From contig JADGRB010000019.1 of the NCBI GenBank assembly GCA_017881315.1, positions 1-37,865 on the forward strand: a stretch of DNA of 37,865 nt. Direction: 5' to 3'. Below are positions 25,284 to 32,098 of the stretch, in pieces. Positions within the stretch are counted from its first letter, which is position 1. Each line of letters opens with the position of its first letter. The translations under genes and the position numbers were made by a program. This DNA comes from Pseudomonadota bacterium (GTDB lineage Bacteria; Myxococcota_A; Polyangia; Fen-1088). The notes under the pieces were generated by a model. It worked only from the letters and a program-made list of their open reading frames with translations, ran no database searches and had not been told where the DNA came from.

Positions 25284-27935
25284 TCAGATCCACCCCCTTC
25301 GCAGCAGCAACATCTTCACGCCCTGGGTCAGCGCCAGGTAGCAAGTGATCGTCAGCGCCAGCAGCGGCCAGTACCGCCCCGGGAGCTGGGTGAAGCCGAG
25401 GTAGCGGCCGGCGGCGAAGAACGGCAAGCCGACGCCGACCGCTATGATCAGCAGGCCCATCCCGAGAACGGGCCACGAGGCCCGGCTCTGCACGAACGGG
25501 AGCTTGTTCGTGCGAATGACGTGGATGATCAGGGTCTGCGTGAGCAGGCTCTCGACGAACCAGCCGGTCTGGAACAGGCTCGCGCTGTGGATCGCGGCCG
25601 CGGGGGTCGAGACGTTCCAGCATCCGAAAAGGTAGAGCATCACGAAGTACGTCGTGTAGTCGAAGACCGACGAGCAAGGACCGATGAACACGATGAACCG
25701 AGTCAGCGCCTTGATGTTCCACGGCCGCGGCCGCTGGATCTGATCGGCGTCGACCGAGTCGGTCGGGATGGTCGTCTGGCCGATATCGTAGAGGAGGTTG
25801 TTGCTCAGGATCTGGATCGGCAACATCGGCAGGAACGGCACGAAGACGCTGGCGCCGAGCACACTGAACATGTTGCCGAAGTTGCTCGATGCGCCCATCC
25901 GAACGTACTTGCTGATGTTGGCGAAGACCTTCCGACCCTCGAGCACGCCCTCGTCGAGCACGCGCAGAGACTTCTCGAGGAGGATCATGTCGGCCGACGC
26001 CTTGGCGATGTCGACCGCCGTGTCGACGCTGATCCCGACGTCGGCCGCGTGTAGGCCCGGCGCGTCGTTGATGCCGTCGCCCATGAACCCGACCGTGTGC
26101 CCGCGCGACTGCAGCGCCTTGATGATGCGCTGCTTGTGCGCCGGCGAGACCCGGGCGAACAGCGTGACCTTCTCGGACGCCTCGGCGAGCTCGGTGTCGC
26201 TCATGCGCTCCACGTCGGCGCCAAGCAGCACGGCGTCGACCGGCAATCCGACCTCCTTGCAGATCTTACGCGCGACGAGATCGTTGTCGCCCGTGATGAC
26301 CTTGACCGCCACGCCGTGGCCCCGCAGGTCGGCGATGGCCGCGGCGCACGTCTCCTTCGGAGGGTCGAAGAACGCGACGTAGCCCTGGAGGATCAGCTCC
26401 GATTCGTCGCTCTTACCGTACGGCGTCCCGTGGACGACAGCTCCTTTGGGGGGCACCTGCTTGGTCGCGATGGCGAGAACGCGAAACCCATCCGCGCTCA
26501 GACGCTCGTACTCGCGCACGAGCTCCTCGATGTGCGCGTGGTCCATCGGCAGCCGCGCGCCGTCGAGTTCGGAGCTCGAGCACCGCGGAAAGATCGCCTC
26601 GGGCGCCCCCTTCGAGATGACGAGGTCCATGCCCTCGGGCGTGCGGACTACGACCGACATGATCCGGCGCTCGAAGTCGAACGGGATCTCGTCGACCTTG
26701 GTCATCTGCGGAATCCGAGCGTGCGCTTGGGTCTCCTCATGCGCCAGCACGGCGCGATCGAGGACGTTCTTGAGGCCGGTCTGGAAGTGGCTGTTCGTAT
26801 ACGCGAGGGCGAGCACGGCGTCGCTCTCGCGCAACGCGACGTCGCAGTGCCGCTCGAGGATCACCTTGTCCATCGTCAGCGTGCCGGTCTTGTCGGTGCA
26901 CAGCACGTCCATCGCGCCGAGGTTCTGGATCGCGTTCAGCCGCTTGACGATCACCTTCTTCTTGCCCATCGCGACCGCGCCCTTCGACAGGCACACCGTC
27001 ACGATCATGGGCAGCATCTCGGGCGTCAGCCCGACCGCGATCGCCACCGCAAAGAAGAATGCCTCGACCCAATTGCCCTTGCTGAAACCGTTGATGACGA
27101 AAACCGCCGGGACCATCACGAACATGAACCGTAGGAGCAGCCAGGTGAACTTCGAGATGTCGCGATCGAAGGCGGTCGGCGGGGGTTGCGTGGAGATCGA
27201 TTGGGCCATGCCGCCCAGGTAGGTGTCCTTGCCCGTCGCGACGACGACCGCGGAAGCGGAGCCGCTCTCCACGCTCGTGCCCAGAAAGGCGATCGTCGGC
27301 AGATCGAGCGGCGCCGTCGTCGCGGCGACGGGCGCGGCGGCGTGCTTCTCGACCGGGAAGCTCTCGCCGGTGAGCGAGCCCTGAGTGACGAACAGATCCT
27401 TGGCCTGGACGATGCGGACGTCGCCGGGAATCATGTCACCGGCCGCGAGCTGAACGACGTCGCCGGGCACGAGCTCCGCCAGCGGAATCTCCCGCGACGC
27501 GCCGTCGCGCAGCACGGTGGCGTTCACCGAGATCATGGCCTTTAGCTTGGCGGCGGCGCTGTCGGCCTTCGCCTCTTGATAGAGCTTCAGGCCTACGCTG
27601 AGGACGACCATCAGAACCATCATCGAGCCCGCGCGCGGATCGCCCGTCGAAAACGAGACGATCGCAAGGATGGCCAGCAGGATCACGAGCGGATTGAGTA
27701 CCGCGCTCCACAGCAGCCGCGGAAAGGTCACCCGTCGATCCCGCGCGAGCACGTTGGGACCATGCTCCGCGAGCCGCGCCGCCACCTGCGCGGCCCCGAG
27801 TCCCTCGGCGCCGGTCGCCAAACGCGCGTAGACCGCCGAGACCTCCAGCGCCGCGGCGTCGAGCACGAGCGGTGAGACGCGGATCGTCGGCTTCTCGTGC
27901 CCGGCGAGCAGGCGTTTCGGAAGGATGTCGCTCAT
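25284..27935 (-). CDS. mgtA: MgtA-type magnesium-importing P-type ATPase
   Basis: An 883-residue inner-membrane P-type ATPase of the P3B (MgtA/MgtB) group. Visible motifs are the actuator TGES at about 188-191 (GSLTGESFPVEKH), the phosphorylation motif CTDKTGTLTMDK near 345-356, KGAPEAIFPRC in the nucleotide-binding domain, and the hinge GFMGDGINDAPGLHAADVG near 616-634. The hydrophobic pattern fits ten membrane segments, four of them after the hinge domain. The C-terminal stretch SSNFGNMFSVLGAS with FLPMLPIQILSNNLLYD is typical of MgtA. It is the last gene of the YihY, Gln-rich, DUF883-like, CBS operon, 63 nt after the CBS gene. There is no room for a long magnesium-sensing leader directly before it. 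Confidence 0.95.
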   Translation of the reverse strand: MSDILPKRLLAGHEKPTIRVSPLVLDAAALEVSAVYARLATGAEGLGAAQVAARLAEHGPNVLARDRRVTFPRLLWSAVLNPLVILLAILAIVSFSTGDPRAGSMMVLMVVLSVGLKLYQEAKADSAAAKLKAMISVNATVLRDGASREIPLAELVPGDVVQLAAGDMIPGDVRIVQAKDLFVTQGSLTGESFPVEKHAAAPVAATTAPLDLPTIAFLGTSVESGSASAVVVATGKDTYLGGMAQSISTQPPPTAFDRDISKFTWLLLRFMFVMVPAVFVINGFSKGNWVEAFFFAVAIAVGLTPEMLPMIVTVCLSKGAVAMGKKKVIVKRLNAIQNLGAMDVLCTDKTGTLTMDKVILERHCDVALRESDAVLALAYTNSHFQTGLKNVLDRAVLAHEETQAHARIPQMTKVDEIPFDFERRIMSVVVRTPEGMDLVISKGAPEAIFPRCSSSELDGARLPMDHAHIEELVREYERLSADGFRVLAIATKQVPPKGAVVHGTPYGKSDESELILQGYVAFFDPPKETCAAAIADLRGHGVAVKVITGDNDLVARKICKEVGLPVDAVLLGADVERMSDTELAEASEKVTLFARVSPAHKQRIIKALQSRGHTVGFMGDGINDAPGLHAADVGISVDTAVDIAKASADMILLEKSLRVLDEGVLEGRKVFANISKYVRMGASSNFGNMFSVLGASVFVPFLPMLPIQILSNNLLYDIGQTTIPTDSVDADQIQRPRPWNIKALTRFIVFIGPCSSVFDYTTYFVMLYLFGCWNVSTPAAAIHSASLFQTGWFVESLLTQTLIIHVIRTNKLPFVQSRASWPVLGMGLLIIAVGVGLPFFAAGRYLGFTQLPGRYWPLLALTITCYLALTQGVKMLLLRRGWI

Positions 27936-27998
27936 GGACTCGTCGTCTCCCGTCGCTGGCGGCCCCTCAGAACGATTAACCCCGGGGTAGGCGCACGA

Positions 27999-28514
27999 CT
28001 ATCTCGATCTCCGGCCCTTGGCCGAGGGGGAGGTCGACGAGCCTCGTCGTGTCGCCTTCTTGTTCGCCTTTTGGGCTGGCGGCTTCCGCTGCGGCTCCGC
28101 CTCGAAGTGTCTCTGCGCGAAGCGCACGAAGTCGCCCGCGGTGACAATCCCGACCAGCTTCTCGTCCTTCGTCACGGGAAGGCTGCCGAATCGGTTGGTC
28201 TCGATCACGCGCGCCGCCGCTGCCGCCGGGGCGTCGGCGTCGACAGTGACGACGTCCTTTTCCATGAGCATGTCGACGGGGACATCTCCCGCGACCTCGG
28301 CGAAAGACTTGGTGTTCGGTTGGCCGTGGCTGATCCAGGCCTCCACGACCCGGTGGTAGGTGATGAGGCCGATGACGTGCTCGTCGTCATCGATGACAGG
28401 CAGGTGGTGGATGCCCCCGCGCTCCATCTGTCGCCGCGCCATCGCCAGTGTGTCCCCGACCTGCAAGGTCTCGACGACCTCGGTCATGATGTCCTTCACC
28501 GTCGTGATTGGCAT
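27999..28514 (-). CDS. CBS-domain pair protein
   Basis: A 171-residue cytoplasmic protein. CBS 1 spans about 5-60 (TVKDIMTEVVETLQVGDTLA, GGIHHLPVIDDDEHVIGLIT) and CBS 2 about 77-135 (DMLMEKDVVTVDADAPA, NRFGSLPVTKDEKLVGIVTAGDF). The last ~35 residues are a basic Lys/Arg/Ser tail that may bind nucleic acid or membrane. CBS pairs bind adenosine nucleotides and often regulate channels or transporters, so the ATPase encoded next is a natural candidate partner; this is inference. The start overlaps the end of the DUF883-like gene by 19 nt, and no ribosome site is seen, suggesting coupled translation. Confidence 0.92.
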   Translation of the reverse strand: MPITTVKDIMTEVVETLQVGDTLAMARRQMERGGIHHLPVIDDDEHVIGLITYHRVVEAWISHGQPNTKSFAEVAGDVPVDMLMEKDVVTVDADAPAAAAARVIETNRFGSLPVTKDEKLVGIVTAGDFVRFAQRHFEAEPQRKPPAQKANKKATRRGSSTSPSAKGRRSR

Positions 28515-28816
28515 CGGGAAACGAGGGTTTGGGTTGCGAGAGGAGTCCCACCGACGCGAAAGCCGATGCGCATTCCGAGCCCCACTAGACGGGCAGTGAG
28601 CCGCGAAAAGAGACCGCCTGCCAGCAGGTAGCCAGTGCCGAGCGCTACCGCCACCGTACGGCCTGGATGCTCATTGATCTGCTCGGACAAGGTATCGCGC
28701 CAGCTATCAATCCGCTTCCGCGCCGTGGATGGGCTTGGACCCTGGGTGGTCCTCCCCACCACGTGGTCAGCGACCTGGGACTTGCGGGTCTTCGCGCTCT
28801 TCTTCTTCGAACTCAT
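28496..28816 (-). CDS. small DUF883-like membrane protein
   Basis: A 106-residue protein with a basic N terminus (MSSKKKSAKTRKSQ), an amphipathic helix (IDSWRDTLSEQINEHPGRT) and one glycine-rich hydrophobic segment (VAVALGTGYLLAGGLFSRL) that probably spans or lies on the inner membrane. The layout resembles ElaB/YqjD (DUF883) and related stress-induced membrane proteins that tether to membranes; the similarity is in architecture more than exact sequence. TAAGGAGGAGATCTC before the ATG is a strong ribosome site. Its 3' end overlaps the CBS gene start. Confidence 0.8.
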   Translation of the reverse strand: MSSKKKSAKTRKSQVADHVVGRTTQGPSPSTARKRIDSWRDTLSEQINEHPGRTVAVALGTGYLLAGGLFSRLTARLVGLGMRIGFRVGGTPLATQTLVSRCQSRR

Positions 28817-28872
28817 GAGATCTCCTCCTTACAAACGTCGTGCCATCGCCCCCACGAATAATCGGCCCGAGC

Positions 28873-29595
28873 TCAATTCACGTTGACGGTGATTGCAATG
28901 CGATCCCCAGGATACCTGCGGTTGTAGAGGTAGTATCCGTCCCCCGAGTAGTCGATGTAGACATCATCGTTGTCGTACCAATCGTCTGACCAGTATTCCG
29001 GCCACGGGTCAACGACACCGAACCAGAAGCCGCCGTACTGGAAGCGGGGATATCCTCCCACTACCGCCACCGGGAACCTGTGTAGCCTGAAAGCGTGAGA
29101 CGGACCGAAGTGGCCACGATAGCGGCTCTCTGGAATGCGATAGCCATTGTAGCCGCCGCGTTCCTGCCAGTTGCGGTGCTCGGATTTCCAGTTGTGCGCG
29201 CGATGCTCCTGCCAGACGGCGCGCCGTTCGCCTCGCCCATGTTGCTCCTGCGGTGAAGGCCGATGCGCCGGCGCTTGGCGCTGCTCGTGCTGCCGTTCCT
29301 GTTGTCCTCCGGCGTGTTGCTGCCGCTCTTGCTGCTGCCGCTCTTGCTGCTGCCGCTCTTGCGGCCGTCCGGTTTGGTGGGGTTGTTGCCGCTCTTGCAC
29401 CCTGTCTTGCTGTCGCGGTCCGCGTGGTGCCGCGTTCTCTTGGTGCGGCCGCTGTTGTTGCGGCTGCGGCTGTGGCTGCGCGTGCTGCCCTTGCTGTCCC
29501 CTGCCTTGCTGCGGCTCTCCCCCCGGCCGTGCAAAAGCGGGCGCCGTGAGCAGAACACCGAGCGCGATCGAATTGATGATTCCGACTGGTTTCAT
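28873..29595 (-). CDS. secreted Gln/Arg-rich protein with Tyr/Trp-rich C-terminal domain
   Basis: A 240-residue exported protein. The signal peptide is MKPVGIINSIALGVLLTAPA followed by FARPGG. Residues about 25-135 are low-complexity Gln/Arg/His/Pro (QQQERQQQERQQHAGGQQER), encoded by short tandem repeats. The last ~85 residues form an aromatic domain (FRLHRFPVAVVGGYPRFQY, FWFGVVDPWPEYWSDDWY, YIDYSGDGYYLYNRRYPGDR) of a type common in secreted proteins of unknown function in soil bacteria. The start at 29595 is set by GAGGTAAGAGCC and the signal peptide; a longer open frame to 30180 runs inside the YihY gene and is not real. It starts 5 nt after the YihY stop. Confidence 0.85.
   Translation of the reverse strand: MKPVGIINSIALGVLLTAPAFARPGGEPQQGRGQQGQHAQPQPQPQQQRPHQENAAPRGPRQQDRVQERQQPHQTGRPQERQQQERQQQERQQHAGGQQERQHEQRQAPAHRPSPQEQHGRGERRAVWQEHRAHNWKSEHRNWQERGGYNGYRIPESRYRGHFGPSHAFRLHRFPVAVVGGYPRFQYGGFWFGVVDPWPEYWSDDWYDNDDVYIDYSGDGYYLYNRRYPGDRIAITVNVN
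29316..29362 (-). repeat. 15-bp tandem repeats encoding QQERQ units
   Basis: The unit CTCTTGCTGCTGCCG (+ strand) occurs perfectly at 29326-29340 and 29341-29355, with partial copies on both sides. It encodes the QERQQ repeat of the secreted protein and is prone to slippage. Confidence 0.85.
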
Positions 29596-29600
29596 GGCTC

Positions 29601-30485
29601 TTACCTCGATAGTAGTTGGACCCGAACGTTCCGGACACGCGGGCTCTTGGCCGCTGCCGATCCGTGCCCGACCATGGCGTTCAGCTCGCCACCTGCGAGC
29701 GTGATGAGCCCCGAAAGATAGAGCCAGGTCAGGAGGATGACGACGCCACCCAGAGAACCGTAGGTGAGTTCGTAGTGTCCGAACGCGGCGACGTAGAGCC
29801 CAAAGACCCAGGTCGCCAGTACCCAGCTCAAGGCGCCGGCTGCCGCTCCGGGTAGGATGACACCGAGCCGCTGCTTGACGTCGGGCAGGAAGCGATAGGC
29901 GAGGCTGGCCGCCGTCATGAACGTCACCCCCAGCACCGGCCAGCGCAGCCAATGCATGACCGACACGAACCCGGCTCGCATGCCGAGCTTGCCGGCGATC
30001 CAGGGCCCGATCCCTCCGCCGACGATGAGCGCGGCGGCCGCGATCAGCGCCAGCAACGCACCCGCGAAGGTCGTGCACCAGGAGACGAGCTCGGTCTTCC
30101 AGAGCGGCCGCGACTCCTTGACGCCGAAGGCGAGGTTCAGTGCCTTCCGAATGGCGTCCACCCCGCGCGACGCCGACCAAAAGCTCCCGAGCAACCCCAG
30201 GGTGAGAAGATGCGGTCGCTCGCGCGAGATCAGATCCCGAAGGTGTGTATCGAGGAGAACCATCGCTTGAGCGGGCATCATGGGACGCATCCGATCGAGG
30301 AAATGCTCCACCGGCGTTTTCAGCGGTAGGTAGGCGATCAGCGCCGTGACGAACAGCAGGAATGGAAAGAAGGAGAACAGGAAATAGTAGCTGACGGCTG
30401 CCGCGGACTCGGCTACGGCATCGGTCGTGTACTTCCGGTAAACGCGCTTACAGAACTCGATCGCGCCGGCCCCCGTGTATCCCAT
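29601..30485 (-). CDS. YihY/virulence factor BrkB family membrane protein
   Basis: A 294-residue inner-membrane protein of the YihY family, once misnamed ribonuclease BN. It has six hydrophobic segments. Family motifs are AVSYYFLFSFFPFLLFVTAL near the N terminus, LGLLGSFWSASRGVDAIRKALN in the first third, and YRFLPDVKQRLGVILPGAAA followed by YGSLGGVVILLTWLYLSGLI near the C terminus. The molecular function is not settled. The start at 30485 is chosen because GAGAGG lies about 6 nt upstream and the family begins near KRVYRKY; the longer frame to 30653 is not conserved. It leads the five-gene - strand operon and diverges from the lmo0937-type gene. Confidence 0.93.
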   Translation of the reverse strand: MGYTGAGAIEFCKRVYRKYTTDAVAESAAAVSYYFLFSFFPFLLFVTALIAYLPLKTPVEHFLDRMRPMMPAQAMVLLDTHLRDLISRERPHLLTLGLLGSFWSASRGVDAIRKALNLAFGVKESRPLWKTELVSWCTTFAGALLALIAAAALIVGGGIGPWIAGKLGMRAGFVSVMHWLRWPVLGVTFMTAASLAYRFLPDVKQRLGVILPGAAAGALSWVLATWVFGLYVAAFGHYELTYGSLGGVVILLTWLYLSGLITLAGGELNAMVGHGSAAAKSPRVRNVRVQLLSR

Positions 30486-30692
30486 GATCAACCTCTCCGA
30501 AGCACGCGGCGTGCCACGCGCGCGACGGCTCGCGCTACGCCGGACCCGCGAAAGACTTGCGCCGCCGACGCCAATCCACGCAACATCAGCGCGTCGCCGC
30601 GAGAGTGGATGGTCGTCTCGTGAGACAGAAATCATCTTCACCTCGGCTGGCATGCCGCCTGCACAGCTCAGCAGTCGAAAGAAGGTGCAATC

Positions 30693-30842
30693 ATGCTGTG
30701 GACACTCGCTGTACTTCTCTTGGTTCTCTGGGGATTGGGTCTAGTGACGTCGTACACGTTGGGCGGATTCATTCACATCCTCCTCGTGGTCGCGGTCGTC
30801 GTCGTGGTGATCCGTCTGATTCAAGGCCGTCGGATCACCTGA
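30693..30842 (+). CDS. lmo0937-type small membrane protein
   Basis: A 49-residue protein beginning MLWTLAVLLLVLWGLGLV, with a T-S-Y-T-x-GGFIHILLV middle and ending RLIQGRRIT. This matches the lmo0937 family (about 48-residue, two hydrophobic segments separated by the SYTxGGFIH turn), which is widespread in soil bacteria and has no known mechanism. AGAAGGTG sits just before the ATG. It is shorter than common gene-finding cutoffs. It is the rightmost gene of the island, divergent from YihY across 207 nt in which no clear promoter boxes are seen. Confidence 0.92.
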   Translation: MLWTLAVLLLVLWGLGLVTSYTLGGFIHILLVVAVVVVVIRLIQGRRIT

Positions 30843-30919
30843 TCGACCCGCAGCGAGCCGCGGGAGCTCTATCGCCTTCTCGCTGCGCGATCGCTTTGTT
30901 CTCGCACTGAGACGGCCCG

Positions 30920-30939
30920 AAACGACCCTTTTCGTTTTT
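30920..30939 (+). terminator. weak hairpin terminator after the lmo0937-type gene
   Basis: AAACGA (30920-30925) pairs with TCGTTT (30932-30937) around the loop CCCTTT and is followed by TT. The stem is short and AT-rich, so it is a weak candidate. It ends immediately before the right island repeat. Confidence 0.4.
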
Positions 30940-30984
30940 CCAAGCTGAATGTCGTCGGTTCGAACCCGATATCCCGCTCCATCG
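30940..30984 (+). repeat. attR: orphan 3' half of tRNA-Gly
   Basis: These 45 bp are identical to 6920-6964 and contain the T arm, 3' acceptor strand and CCA of tRNA-Gly. The 5' half of the tRNA is absent (the preceding bases are TTCGTTTTT), so it is not a gene. It is the displaced tRNA end left by integration and marks the right border of the island. The 91 nt from here to the next gene include TTGAGTACAATTTCG, but no confident promoter. Confidence 0.92.
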
Positions 30985-31075
30985 TAACTGCGGAAAATAC
31001 GCTTCCGACGAGACGGGGATGGTGAACCGCGGTGGTTCGCTGACGCCAAATTGAGTACAATTTCGTTCTTCGCGC

Positions 31076-32098
31076 GTGCGCAGATCGCATCAGATCGCCG
31101 CTGTGATGCTGGCCGTGGGCGTGACCGGTGGGGGCAGGCTCGCGGCCGGTGCTAGGTGCCCGGCGACGGAGCCTTGGGTGCGCATCGAGCTGAGCACGCC
31201 GGCCTGGAGCAGCGCCGCGCGCGACCGGGTGCTCGACGATTTGAGGCGCACGCTGGCCGGGCAGGGCATCGACGCCTGCGTGTCGCCAGAGCAACCGGCC
31301 CCAGCCCCCCTGGCGACGCTGGCGATCGATCTGCCCGCGGACGGACCGGCGCGAGCCGAAATCGAAGTTCGCGACGCGGTCACCCAGAAGCGCGTTCGGC
31401 GCGAAGTGGATCTGGCGGGCATCCCGCCCGACGGTCGCGAGGTGGCCATCGCGATCGAGGCCGACGAGTTGCTGCGCGCGAGCTGGGCGGAGATCGCGCT
31501 GGACACCGCGCGAGCACGCACGGCGCAGGTCCGGCCGCAGGTGGCGGGCAGCGTCGGGCAGGTGCTGGCGCCCGCCCGCGTGGACGCGGCGGGCGCGCTG
31601 GGTGCGCGGGGGGCGTTCGAGCGGACGTTCGGCGGCGCCGGCGTGGCCCTGTTCGGCGGTGACGCGCTGGCGCGGCTCCGGCTGCGGCGCCGGCTGATGC
31701 TGGAAGTCGCCGGCGGCATGCGCGTCAGCCCCGCCGAGACTGCGCCCCACGGCCGCGTGCGCGGGCTGGAGGCGGGTGGCGAGACCGCACTGCTGGTCCG
31801 GCTGGCTGGAACGGGACGCGGACCGGCCGTCGAAGCAGGTGTGGCGATTTCCGCAAGCTGGCTGCGCTGGACCGGCGAGCCGCTGGCGGGTGATCAGGGC
31901 AGCAGCACCGCCGGCGTGCGGCTGGTCGCGCGAGCCCGCGCGGTCGGGCGAATCCCGTTGGGCCGCGCGCTGCACCTGGTCGGCGCGGTCGATCTGGGCG
32001 AGACGTTGCGGGCCGTCGAGGCGACAGACGCGGGTCAGGTCATCGCGGCGGCCAGCGGCCTGGTCCTGGGCGCCAGCCTGGGGGTCGCGGCGCCTTGA
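31076..32098 (+). CDS. probable exported protein of unknown function
   Basis: The family is not recognised. The 340-residue protein begins with a GTG at 31076 and has a hydrophobic stretch (IAAVMLAVGVTGGG) near the N terminus resembling a signal peptide; an ATG at 31106 is an alternative. The first half (ARDRVLDDLRRTLAGQGIDACV, EIEVRDAVTQKRVRREVDLAG) looks like a small alpha/beta domain. The second half is rich in Gly, Ala and alternating hydrophobic stretches (GALGARGAFERTFGG, LEVAGGMRVSP, GLVLGASLGVAAP), which could be an outer-membrane beta-barrel. Its stop overlaps the start of the RCC1 lipoprotein (TTGA), so the two form one unit. Confidence 0.72.
   Translation: MRRSHQIAAVMLAVGVTGGGRLAAGARCPATEPWVRIELSTPAWSSAARDRVLDDLRRTLAGQGIDACVSPEQPAPAPLATLAIDLPADGPARAEIEVRDAVTQKRVRREVDLAGIPPDGREVAIAIEADELLRASWAEIALDTARARTAQVRPQVAGSVGQVLAPARVDAAGALGARGAFERTFGGAGVALFGGDALARLRLRRRLMLEVAGGMRVSPAETAPHGRVRGLEAGGETALLVRLAGTGRGPAVEAGVAISASWLRWTGEPLAGDQGSSTAGVRLVARARAVGRIPLGRALHLVGAVDLGETLRAVEATDAGQVIAAASGLVLGASLGVAAP

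Larger units (their letters stand above)
6965..30984. mobile_element. integrated genomic island of about 24 kb in tRNA-Gly, integrase lost
   Basis: The block between the two 45-bp copies carries 18 intact genes and three gene remnants. A tyrosine-integrase C-terminal tail directly abuts the tRNA at the left edge and reads toward it, the normal arrangement for tRNA-targeted islands. No complete integrase, relaxase, phage structural gene or plasmid replication gene is visible, so the unit looks immobilised. Cargo is regulators, a cyclic glucan synthase and general stress genes. Excision would join the intact tRNA directly to the sequence at 30985. The flanking genes on both sides look like ordinary backbone genes. 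The boundary call rests on sequence identity; the loss of mobility is inference. Confidence 0.85.

Noticed and set aside
29263-29721. Leu/Cys-rich + strand frames across 29171-29721
   Set aside because: They are antisense to the CAG-type Gln repeats of the secreted protein and part of YihY; composition alone explains them.
28873-30180. 435-codon - strand frame merging part of YihY with the Gln-rich protein
   Set aside because: The signal peptide and ribosome site at 29595 mark the true start; the upstream part is the wrong frame of YihY.
30940-30984. Second tRNA-Gly gene
   Set aside because: Only the 3' half is present; the bases before it are TTCGTTTTT and cannot form the 5' acceptor or D arms.
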